Source: an uncultured Eubacteriales bacterium (GTDB taxonomy: Bacteria; Bacillota; Clostridia; Monoglobales; UMGS1388). From it: DNA of 5,244 nucleotides. Both the position numbers and the translations under genes were made by a program. The stretch's first letter is position 1, and every line of letters begins with the position of its first letter. The DNA lies in NCBI GenBank assembly GCA_900551345.1, contig URVP01000119.1, positions 1-5,244 of the forward strand. The letters run 5' to 3'. Positions 1 to 5,244 of the stretch are shown here, piece after piece. The notes beneath the pieces were generated by a model, which saw only the letters and a program-made list of their open reading frames with translations, was not told the DNA's origin and ran no database searches.

Positions 1-659
1 TCGTACAGGCGGGCAGCGAGGTTTCTACACTTCTGGGCAGAATGCCCTCCGCTGTTGGTTATCAGCCTACCCTTGCAGGAGAGATGGGTGCATTGCAGGA
101 GCGTATAACATCCACAAAAAGCGGATCTGTTACCTCTGTTCAGGCTGTATATGTGCCGGCAGACGACCTTACAGACCCGGCACCTTCAACAACATTTACT
201 CACCTTGATGCAACTACCGTGTTAAGCCGTAAGATTGCAGAACAGGGTATTTATCCGGCGGTTGATCCTCTTGGTTCAACTTCTCGTATTCTTGAAGCTG
301 ACATTGTGGGAGAAGAGCATTATGAAATCGCACGCAGTGTACAGGAAATTCTTCAAAAGTATAATGAGTTACAGGATATTATAGCTATCTTAGGTATGGA
401 TGAACTCAGTGACGAAGATAAGCAGGTTGTTACACGAGCAAGAAAAATTCAGCGTTTCCTTGCTCAGCCTACTCATGTAGCTGAAAAATTTACGGGAATT
501 CCCGGTATTTATGTACCGCTTAAGGAAACTCTTAGAGGATTCAGAGCCATCATTGACGGTGATATGGACGAATATCCCGAAGCAGCCTTTTACAATGTGG
601 GAACAATAGATGATGTTGTTGAAAAGGCAAAAAAAATGAAAGATGGTAGTAATGTATGA
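1..659 (+). CDS. atpD: ATP synthase F1 beta subunit, C-terminal part (5' end outside window)
   Basis: This is the catalytic beta subunit of the F1 sector of the membrane-bound F-type ATP synthase. The frame is open from base 3 and shows 218 residues, roughly the last half of a protein that usually has about 460. The visible part begins with QAGSEVSTLLGRMPSAVGYQ, a near-invariant stretch just after the Walker B region, so the P-loop and Walker B are upstream of the window. Also visible are ALQERITST, the VPADDLTDPAP segment, YPAVDPLGSTSR (its Tyr, visible residue 84, is the adenine-contacting tyrosine of the family), and DELSDED (133-139). The last is the DELSEED loop that contacts gamma, with a conservative Glu-to-Asp change. 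The end, AFYNVGTIDDV plus a short charged tail, is typical. The TGA stop overlaps the atpC ATG by 4 bases. The ATG at 42 is internal (it encodes the Met of GRMPSAVG) and is not a start. Confidence 0.98.
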   Translation, partial: VQAGSEVSTLLGRMPSAVGYQPTLAGEMGALQERITSTKSGSVTSVQAVYVPADDLTDPAPSTTFTHLDATTVLSRKIAEQGIYPAVDPLGSTSRILEADIVGEEHYEIARSVQEILQKYNELQDIIAILGMDELSDEDKQVVTRARKIQRFLAQPTHVAEKFTGIPGIYVPLKETLRGFRAIIDGDMDEYPEAAFYNVGTIDDVVEKAKKMKDGSNV

Positions 660-1081
660 GTGCGTTTAAAGTTACCATTCTTGCTGCCGATCATACCTTT
701 CTTGATGCTATGTGTGAATCGGTAGTTATACCAACATCAAAAGGTCAGTACGGCATATTGGCTCATCACAGCAATGCTATTGCCGCAGTATCTCCCGGTA
801 TGCTCAAATACCGGGTGGTAGGAGAAGAAGAAAAGATAGCGGCGGTATCAGAAGGGCTTATTAAGGTGGAAAACAATGAAGTTCTTGTGTTGGTGGATTC
901 TGCTGAAAAGCCTGAAGAAATAGATGCAATCAGAGCAAAAAATGCTGCTGATGCTGCTAAAGAAGCCATGCTGCATAAAAAGAGTATCAGAGAGTACAGA
1001 GGAGCTCAGGCAGATCTTGCTCGTGCAATTGCGCGTCTGAGAATTAAGAGAACTTTTACGGGCGGAGAAAGCGACCGTTAA
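656..1081 (+). CDS. atpC: ATP synthase F1 epsilon subunit
   Basis: Epsilon is part of the central rotor stalk of F1Fo and inhibits ATP hydrolysis through its mobile C-terminal helices. The product is 141 residues, a normal length for the family. Residues 1-84 form the N-terminal beta-sandwich, with the signature GQYGILAHHSNAIAAVSPG (30-48; canonical GxxGILPxHxPxxxxLxPG) and VSEGLIKVENNEVLVLVDSAE (64-84). Residues 87-131 are the two-helix hairpin, rich in Ala, Lys and Arg. The first helix carries IDAIRA (89-94), which matches the I(L)DxxRA ATP-binding motif known from Bacillus epsilon subunits. The ATG overlaps the atpD stop as ATGA. The sequence just upstream has only a weak Shine-Dalgarno (AAAGATGG), so translation is probably coupled to atpD. 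It is the last gene of the operon; the terminator at 1128-1172 follows. Confidence 0.97.
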   Translation: MSAFKVTILAADHTFLDAMCESVVIPTSKGQYGILAHHSNAIAAVSPGMLKYRVVGEEEKIAAVSEGLIKVENNEVLVLVDSAEKPEEIDAIRAKNAADAAKEAMLHKKSIREYRGAQADLARAIARLRIKRTFTGGESDR

Positions 1082-1127
1082 GTTATAAATATCAGACCAT
1101 TTCTATAAAAAATTATATAAAACTAAT

Positions 1128-1172
1128 AGCTGTATCTAACGATTGATGTAATCATTGGATACAGCTTTTGTT
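1128..1172 (+). terminator. Rho-independent terminator of the atp operon
   Basis: A 9-bp perfect outer stem pairs AGCTGTATC (1128-1136) with GATACAGCT (1158-1166). It continues inward through a G-U pair and two A-U pairs, one mismatch, then a further 5 pairs (1141-1145 with 1149-1153, one of them G-U) around a tri-base loop. The stem is followed by TTTTGTT (1166-1172). It lies 46 bases past the atpC stop and fits the end of the ATP synthase transcript. The stem is unusually long and AU-rich, and the T-tract is interrupted by one G, so efficiency is uncertain. Confidence 0.8.
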
Positions 1173-1176
1173 ATGC

Positions 1177-1212
1177 AAAAAAGCAGACTGCGATTTTATT
1201 TGCAGTCTGCTT
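1177..1212 (-). terminator. Rho-independent terminator of the P-type ATPase gene
   Basis: An 11-bp perfect stem pairs 1181-1191 (AAGCAGACTGC) with 1202-1212 (GCAGTCTGCTT) around a loop of about 10 bases. Read on the minus strand, the stem is followed by an uninterrupted run of six T (the A-run at 1177-1182, part of which is in the stem base). It begins about 25 bases past the ATPase stop. On the plus strand the hairpin is followed by TTGCAAC, a poor T-tract, so it acts mainly in the minus direction. Confidence 0.88.
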
Positions 1213-1237
1213 GCAACATATTATCAGTGTATGTTTA

Positions 1238-3853
1238 TCAGTGCTTGTGTTTTATAAGACCCACTGCTTTGGATAATTCCATAACGATAAGGGGAATCAG
1301 TACAAGTATTACTCCAAGCAGATACAGCTTAAGCGGAAGAATTATTACATTAAAAGCTATACCTATGGGAGTGAACAGAACTATTCCTACCAGAAGCAGA
1401 GATGTTAAACAAGCCAAGTTTAACTTGCTGTTAGTAAATAATCCAATTCTGAACAAAGAATGGTCTGAACGCATATTGTACGCCTGTACCAGCTGTGAAA
1501 GTGACAGAACCATAAATGCCAGAGTCTGACCGCCTTCTACCTTACCGGTGACCTTTTCCGCTGCCGCATATCCAATAAGGGTAAGGATAGCAAACATAAT
1601 ACCTTGAAGCAGTACACGAATGCCAAGACCGTGAGCAAAAATTCCTTCATTTTTAGGCTTAGGCTTTTTGTCCATAATATCAGACTCCACATCTTCCATA
1701 CCAAGAGATATGGCGGGAAGACTGTCTGTTACAAGATTAATCCACAGAAGCTGCATGGAAAGAAGAGGTGTTTTGTGCCAAAGCAGCATTGCAGTAAATA
1801 CCGTAATCACTTCTCCGATATTGGTGCCCAGCAAAAAGCCTACTACTTTTCTGATGTTTGCATATATTCCGCGTCCTTCACGGACTGCATCAACTATGGT
1901 TGCAAAGTTATCGTCGGTTAGGGTCATGTCGGCAGCTCCCTTTGCAACATCTGTTCCGGTTATACCCATTGCACAGCCAATATCAGCGGCTTTCAGTGCA
2001 GGTGCGTCGTTAACTCCGTCGCCCGTCATTGAAACAACCTGACCTTTTTTCTGCCATGCTTTTACAATACGAATTTTGTTTTCGGGTGAAACACGGGCGT
2101 ATACCGAAATTTTATCAACAACTTTGTCAAGTTCGCTGTCCGTCATAGCATCCAGCTCAGCACCGGTGATTGCTTTGTCATTTTCTGACATAATGCCAAG
2201 TTCTTTAGCTATTGCTGATGCGGTAACCACATGGTCGCCTGTTATCATAACCGGCTTTATACCGGCTTTGCGGCATACAGCAACAGCTGCTTTTGCTTCG
2301 GGACGGGGAGGATCGATCATACCTACAAGTCCCATGAGCGTAAGCCCGTTTTCTAAATCCTCAGATACAGGGTTTTCCGGTACATTATCTATCTCTTTGT
2401 ATGCTACAGCCAATACACGCAGTGCATTTGCACTCATTTCTTCAGTGTGTTTGCGTGCTGTTTTTGTGTCGCCTGCTATGCAGCGAGGCTCCATAACATC
2501 AAAAGCACCTTTTACAATAACTATATTTTTGCCATCTATTCTGTTAACTGTTGTCATCAGTTTCCTGTCTGAGTCAAATGGTATTTCTGCCAGTCTGGGA
2601 CAGGATTTATTTAGTTCGTCTTTAGGCATACCATTTCGATGAGCTGCAAGGACGATCGCAGTTTCTGTGGGATCTCCTATGTGTTGTTCTTCATCTCCTT
2701 GAAATACCACCGATCCGTCACAGCAAAGAGTTCCGTATTTTAAAAGATGTTTTACTGCATCTGAGTTTTCTGATGATATGTCTTCAGTTTCGTCAGCCCC
2801 GTCAACATAAGCTTTTACAAGGGTCATACGGTTCTGTGTGAGTGTTCCTGTTTTATCCGAACAGATAACCGAGGCACTGCCCAGAGTTTCCACTGCCGGC
2901 AGGCGACGAATAAGTGCATTTTTCTTTACCATACGCTGTACACCTATGGAAAGAACTATTGTTACAATGGCGGGCAGTCCTTCCGGAATAGCAGAAACAG
3001 CCAGGGAAACAGAGGTCATAAATATTTCCATAACTGCAATTCCGTTTGATAGTCCCACTACAAAAATGATTGCACAGGCAGCCAAAGCTAAAATACCAAG
3101 ATATGTTCCTAACTGAGCCAATTTTTTTTGCAAAGGGGTTTGAGTGTCTTTTTCATTATCCAAAAGATTCGCTATTTTGCCCATCTCCGTGTCCATGCCT
3201 GTGGCTGTTACAACCGCTGTTGCCGTACCATATGTGACGCTGCATCCGGAAAATACCATATTGCTTCTGTCGCCGAGAGGTGCTTTCTCATCAACAGATG
3301 CCTGAGCATCCTTTTCAGAGGGAACAGATTCACCGGTAAGTGCTGATTCTTCACTTTTCAAGCCATTGCTTTTTAACAGTCGTGCGTCAGCCGGAATATA
3401 GTCGCCTGCTTCCAGTCTTATAATGTCTCCGGGTACAAGCTGGGCAGCGTCAATAATCTTTTCTTTCCCATCTCGAATAACTCTTGCATGAAGAGCCGAC
3501 ATGTTTTTAAGTGCGTCAAGCGCTTTTTCCGCTTGGCTTTCCTGGAGCATACCCATAATGGCATTAAGAATCACTATCAATACAATCAGACCGGGTTCAA
3601 AAAATTCCATTGGGTCACCTTCGGTGCAGGCGATCACAAACGAAACAACCGCGGCAGCTAAAAGAATAAGTATCATAACATCTTTAAACTGGTCTAAAAA
3701 CCGCTGGAAGTTTGTTTTCTTTTTCTTTTCCTTTAATTTGTTGGGTCCGATCTCTTCCAAGCTTTTCATCGCTTGATTTTCAGAAAGACCGTTTGCCTCA
3801 TCTGAGTTAAAATGCTTTAGGACATCATCCTTTTCCAAGCTGTGAAATAACAT
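1238..3853 (-). CDS. P2-type (SERCA-like) Ca2+-transporting ATPase
   Basis: This is a membrane cation pump driven by ATP through a phospho-aspartate intermediate; the family exports Ca2+ (some members Mn2+) from the cytoplasm. The product is 871 residues, full length for the family. Domains in order: N-terminal cation-ATPase domain (about 1-55, with a Lys-rich KEKKKK stretch), M1-M2 (about 58-104), actuator domain with TGES (173-176), M3-M4 with PEGLP (290-294), phosphorylation motif DKTGT (333-337, Asp333), nucleotide-binding domain with KGA (448-450), then DPPRP (514-518), TGDH (538-541), TGDGVNDAP (610-618), and M5-M10 (about 670-860). The ion-site residues of SERCA are present: Glu291 (M4), Asn678 and Glu681 (M5), Asn706, Thr709 and Asp710 (M6). 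The M8 Glu appears to be Gln787. The start at 3853 is chosen because GGGAGGT lies 7 bases upstream (3861-3867). An in-frame ATG at 3871 would add 6 residues but has that Shine-Dalgarno inside its coding sequence. The gene is divergent from a DtxR-like regulator. Confidence 0.95.
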   Translation of the reverse strand: MLFHSLEKDDVLKHFNSDEANGLSENQAMKSLEEIGPNKLKEKKKKTNFQRFLDQFKDVMILILLAAAVVSFVIACTEGDPMEFFEPGLIVLIVILNAIMGMLQESQAEKALDALKNMSALHARVIRDGKEKIIDAAQLVPGDIIRLEAGDYIPADARLLKSNGLKSEESALTGESVPSEKDAQASVDEKAPLGDRSNMVFSGCSVTYGTATAVVTATGMDTEMGKIANLLDNEKDTQTPLQKKLAQLGTYLGILALAACAIIFVVGLSNGIAVMEIFMTSVSLAVSAIPEGLPAIVTIVLSIGVQRMVKKNALIRRLPAVETLGSASVICSDKTGTLTQNRMTLVKAYVDGADETEDISSENSDAVKHLLKYGTLCCDGSVVFQGDEEQHIGDPTETAIVLAAHRNGMPKDELNKSCPRLAEIPFDSDRKLMTTVNRIDGKNIVIVKGAFDVMEPRCIAGDTKTARKHTEEMSANALRVLAVAYKEIDNVPENPVSEDLENGLTLMGLVGMIDPPRPEAKAAVAVCRKAGIKPVMITGDHVVTASAIAKELGIMSENDKAITGAELDAMTDSELDKVVDKISVYARVSPENKIRIVKAWQKKGQVVSMTGDGVNDAPALKAADIGCAMGITGTDVAKGAADMTLTDDNFATIVDAVREGRGIYANIRKVVGFLLGTNIGEVITVFTAMLLWHKTPLLSMQLLWINLVTDSLPAISLGMEDVESDIMDKKPKPKNEGIFAHGLGIRVLLQGIMFAILTLIGYAAAEKVTGKVEGGQTLAFMVLSLSQLVQAYNMRSDHSLFRIGLFTNSKLNLACLTSLLLVGIVLFTPIGIAFNVIILPLKLYLLGVILVLIPLIVMELSKAVGLIKHKH

Positions 3854-3860
3854 TTTGGAT

Positions 3861-3867
3861 ACCTCCC
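3861..3867 (-). promoter_or_regulatory. Shine-Dalgarno of the ATPase gene, decides the start
   Basis: GGGAGGT on the minus strand is a near-perfect Shine-Dalgarno sequence. It ends 7 bases before the ATG at 3853-3851. It lies downstream of the alternative in-frame ATG at 3871-3869, which would be only about 12 bases from the predicted transcription start and has no ribosome binding site of its own. The ATG at 3853 is therefore preferred. Confidence 0.85.
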
Positions 3868-3889
3868 GCATATTTTATGCTTTTGCAGT

Positions 3890-3918
3890 ATTTTAACATA
3901 CATGTTTCACTAAGTCAA
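3890..3918 (-). promoter_or_regulatory. Sigma-A promoter of the P-type ATPase gene
   Basis: On the minus strand, TTGACT (-35, 3918-3913) is followed by a 17-base spacer and TAAAAT (-10, 3895-3890). A TG dinucleotide one base before the -10 makes it an extended -10. The predicted start is near 3883, giving a leader of only about 30 bases before the ATG at 3853. That leaves no room for a riboswitch such as yybP-ykoY, so control, if any, is more likely by a DNA-binding protein. Confidence 0.8.
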
Positions 3919-3923
3919 TTGAC
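3914..3923. promoter_or_regulatory. Palindrome over both -35 boxes, candidate shared operator
   Basis: GTCAATTGAC is a perfect 10-bp inverted repeat. It covers five of six bases of each of the two abutting -35 boxes (minus strand 3913-3918, plus strand 3919-3924). Two back-to-back TTGAC boxes produce this palindrome by themselves, so it may be only a by-product of promoter geometry. A dimeric repressor bound here would block both promoters, and the adjacent DtxR-like gene is the obvious candidate. The symmetry does not extend beyond 10 bp, shorter than usual DtxR/MntR boxes. Confidence 0.4.
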
Positions 3924-3947
3924 AAGGATATTTTGGTGTGATATACT
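3919..3947 (+). promoter_or_regulatory. Sigma-A promoter of the DtxR-like regulator gene
   Basis: TTGACA (3919-3924), a 17-base spacer and TATACT (3942-3947), with TG at 3939-3940 forming an extended -10, make a nearly ideal housekeeping promoter. The predicted start is near 3954, about 24 bases before the ATG at 3978. A promoter this strong in front of a regulator gene suggests that it is normally held down by a repressor, possibly its own product; that part is inference. Confidence 0.85.
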
Positions 3948-3977
3948 TTTTATATAAATAATATATGAGGTAATGAT

Positions 3978-4352
3978 ATGATAATTAAAGAATCTGCTGA
4001 AAACTATTTGGAAGCAATTTTGATGATACAAAAACAAAAGGGAACTGTCCGCAGTATTGATATTGCAAATGAACTTAATTTTACAAAACCCAGCGTATCG
4101 GTTGCAATGAAGCATTTCCGTGAAGAAGGTTATATACATGTTGATGAGAACTCTTACATTACACTTACTCAAAAAGGTCTTGAAATAGCCGAGCGTGTGT
4201 ATGAACGACATCAGCTGATAGCCCAAATGCTTATAGCTCTTGGCGTTGATGAGAAAACCGCATATGAGGACAGCTGTAAAATCGAACATGATTTAAGTGA
4301 TGAGTCTTTTAATAAGATAAAACAGCATTTTAAACAGTATAAAATTAAATAA
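3978..4352 (+). CDS. DtxR/MntR-family metal-dependent transcriptional regulator
   Basis: This is a cytoplasmic homodimeric DNA-binding protein that responds to Fe2+ or Mn2+. At 124 residues it has the two-domain MntR-like form without the C-terminal SH3-like domain of DtxR. Residues 1-60 are the winged helix-turn-helix: AENYLEAI at the start, RSIDIANELNFTKPSVSVAMKHFREEGYI as the HTH (25-53), and the wing at 54-63. Residues 64-124 form the dimerisation and metal-binding part, with ERHQL (76-80) and CKIEHDLS (100-107). By my alignment the metal ligands are Glu12, His78, Cys100, Glu103 and His104; Asn9 takes the place of Asp8 in Bacillus MntR. Cys100 matches Cys102 of DtxR rather than Glu99 of MntR. 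The Shine-Dalgarno GAGG at 3967-3970 stands 7 bases before the ATG. The gene is divergent from the P-type ATPase. Family assignment is firm; the sensed metal and the targets are not known. Confidence 0.93.
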   Translation: MIIKESAENYLEAILMIQKQKGTVRSIDIANELNFTKPSVSVAMKHFREEGYIHVDENSYITLTQKGLEIAERVYERHQLIAQMLIALGVDEKTAYEDSCKIEHDLSDESFNKIKQHFKQYKIK

Positions 4353-4360
4353 TCCAAGCG

Positions 4361-4403
4361 AATAACGCACCCCAAAAAAGATACACTTCGGGGTGCGATT
4401 ATT
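4361..4403. terminator. Hairpin terminator between convergent genes
   Basis: A GC-rich 8-bp stem pairs CGCACCCC (4366-4373) with GGGGTGCG (4390-4397). With one bulged A it extends by AATAA (4361-4365) against TTATT (4399-4403). On the plus strand it is followed by ATTATTTTATTTC, a good T-rich tail, 8 bases past the regulator stop. On the minus strand the stem starts close to the MATE stop codon at 4404-4406, but the tail there (TTATTCGCTT) is weaker. It probably ends the regulator transcript and may serve both directions. Confidence 0.8.
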
Positions 4404-5243
4404 TTATTTCGGACTGATACTACCGAGTTTAAGTTTCCCGAAATTACGGCGCTCCTTTTTTAAAAGAATAACGGAGAGTACAACACATACAACTTCTGAG
4501 AACAGCTGTGCCCACCATATTCCGCTGCCTCCCGTGGCATAGGCAAGAAGAATAAGTGCCGTTACCGGCAGAATAAGACCTCTGCCTACGGATATTATAA
4601 AGGCTCCTTTGGGTTGTCCCATTGCAGTTAAGAAGCCGGCTGTTACCACATTTATACCTATAAATAAAAAAGAAATGCTGAATTTTCTGAACACTGCAAC
4701 TGAAGTACTGAACACTTCAGAGTTTGTATCCGCAATAAAAGCTGCAACCACCTGTTTTGCAAGCAGGTTAAGTCCTGCAAAAGCTGTGACGGCAATTACG
4801 GATGATACAATAAAACCGTATCTTAAAAGTTTTTTGCATATATCCATTTCTTTCCTTCCCAAATAAAAGCTGACAAGAGGCTGTAAACCTTGTGATATTG
4901 CTACCATCGTCATTATAACAAGTGTGTTTACATATGCTGAAACGGTGTAATAAATTATATGGTCCTCTCCCAGAAAAGCAATTATTATGTGATTAAACAT
5001 AAACACCGTCACGCCTGTACAAAGTTCCGTTATGCCTTCGGGTATGCCTATAAGAGTAATCCGTCCCAGCATTTTCATGTCCGGTTTAAAAGGCTTAAGA
5101 CGAAATGTGCCTTTGCCCCATATAAAATGGCAAAGGTATACAGCTACCACAATCATCTGAGAAATACCTGTTGCAACTGCTGCTCCCCATACACCTAAAT
5201 GAAAAACAAATATAAAAAGATAATCAAGTATGCAGTTAAGTAT
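4404..5243 (-). CDS. MATE-family efflux transporter, C-terminal part (start outside window)
   Basis: MATE proteins are inner-membrane antiporters that export drugs or other organic cations using Na+ or H+ gradients. The frame is open to the window edge and gives 279 residues of a protein usually about 450 long, so the N-terminal third or so is missing. The first visible part, NCILDYLFIFVFHLGVWGAA, is the characteristic NxxLDxxFIFxxxxGVxGAA segment near the end of the N-lobe. The C-lobe follows, with GIPEGITELCTGVTVFMFN (visible 66-84), AISQGLQPLVSFYLG (115-129), FLTAMGQPKGA (204-214), SVGRGLILPV (218-227) and GIWWAQLFSE (241-250). The protein ends in a short basic cytoplasmic tail. The Met at 5156 is internal, because the family-conserved sequence continues upstream of it. 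Substrate and coupling ion cannot be told. It is convergent with the DtxR-like gene, which gives no functional link. Confidence 0.93.
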   Translation of the reverse strand: MLNCILDYLFIFVFHLGVWGAAVATGISQMIVVAVYLCHFIWGKGTFRLKPFKPDMKMLGRITLIGIPEGITELCTGVTVFMFNHIIIAFLGEDHIIYYTVSAYVNTLVIMTMVAISQGLQPLVSFYLGRKEMDICKKLLRYGFIVSSVIAVTAFAGLNLLAKQVVAAFIADTNSEVFSTSVAVFRKFSISFLFIGINVVTAGFLTAMGQPKGAFIISVGRGLILPVTALILLAYATGGSGIWWAQLFSEVVCVVLSVILLKKERRNFGKLKLGSISPK

Positions 5244-5244
5244 G

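Noticed and set aside
766..969. Minus-strand open frame of 67 codons within atpC
   Set aside because: It is antisense to a conserved gene, and its Ala/Ser-rich translation mirrors the Ala/Glu codons of the epsilon helices.
1082..1127. Possible small gene or promoter between atpC and the first hairpin
   Set aside because: The stretch is short and AT-rich with no open frame and no convincing -35/-10 pair.
3122..3129. Run of eight A in the ATPase mRNA (codons CAA AAA AAA), possible slippage or phase-variation site
   Set aside because: The tract encodes an ordinary Gln-Lys-Lys in an intact frame, and homopolymers of this length occur by chance in AT-rich coding DNA. There is no stimulatory hairpin or alternative product to support programmed frameshifting.
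1155..3776. Several plus-strand open frames of 70-190 codons opposite the P-type ATPase
   Set aside because: They lie antisense to a gene with complete family motifs, have low-complexity Ser/Thr/Ile-rich or Cys/Tyr/His-rich translations typical of shadow frames, and lack Shine-Dalgarno sequences or recognisable domains.
3854..3883. Possible manganese riboswitch (yybP-ykoY type) in the ATPase leader
   Set aside because: The predicted leader is only about 30 bases and contains no paired structure of the needed size.
3915..4289. Minus-strand open frame of 124 codons opposite the DtxR-like gene
   Set aside because: It is a shadow of a well-supported gene. Its translation is rich in Phe, Ile, Asn and Cys without domain features, and it would overlap the divergent promoters.
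4609..5198. Two plus-strand open frames opposite the MATE gene
   Set aside because: They are antisense to conserved MATE motifs and have no ribosome binding sites or recognisable protein features.

Overview
The window looks like chromosomal DNA from a low-to-moderate GC Clostridia member (Bacillota). The evidence is the F1-ATPase gene order beta-epsilon, GAGG/GGGAGG ribosome binding sites, consensus sigma-A promoters, and protein sequences of clostridial type. This placement is inferred from sequence style, not from a search. I see no insertion sequence, CRISPR array, tRNA, rRNA, or prophage gene.

Layout. (1) Positions 1-1081 (+) hold the 3' end of an ATP synthase operon: the C-terminal half of atpD (beta subunit), then atpC (epsilon subunit), overlapping by 4 bases (ATGA). 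A long hairpin terminator follows at about 1128-1172. (2) Positions 1238-3853 (-) hold a complete P2-type (SERCA-like) calcium-transporting ATPase of 871 residues, with its own terminator at 1177-1212. The longest open frame would start at 3871, but a strong Shine-Dalgarno sequence and the promoter position favour the ATG at 3853. (3) Positions 3854-3977 are a compact divergent control region. Two near-consensus extended -10 promoters stand back to back, and their -35 boxes abut inside a 10-bp perfect palindrome. (4) Positions 3978-4352 (+) hold a 124-residue DtxR/MntR-family metal-dependent repressor. (5) A hairpin at 4361-4403 lies between this gene and the convergent gene that follows. (6) Positions 4404-5243 (-) hold the C-terminal 279 residues of a MATE-family multidrug/cation exporter; its start lies beyond the window.

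How the genes may work together. The atp genes complete the F1 sector of ATP synthase and are unrelated to the rest. The P-type ATPase and the DtxR-like regulator form a plausible divergent metal-homeostasis pair. The shared palindrome over both -35 boxes is where a metal-loaded repressor could control both genes at once. This link is an inference from layout. The MATE gene converges on the regulator and shows no sign of co-regulation.

No clearly undescribed system is present. The points most worth checking are the shared divergent promoter/operator, the unusual metal-ligand set of the regulator (a DtxR-like Cys with an Asn at the position of MntR Asp8), and the Gln in transmembrane helix M8 of the ATPase, which bears on ion number and specificity.
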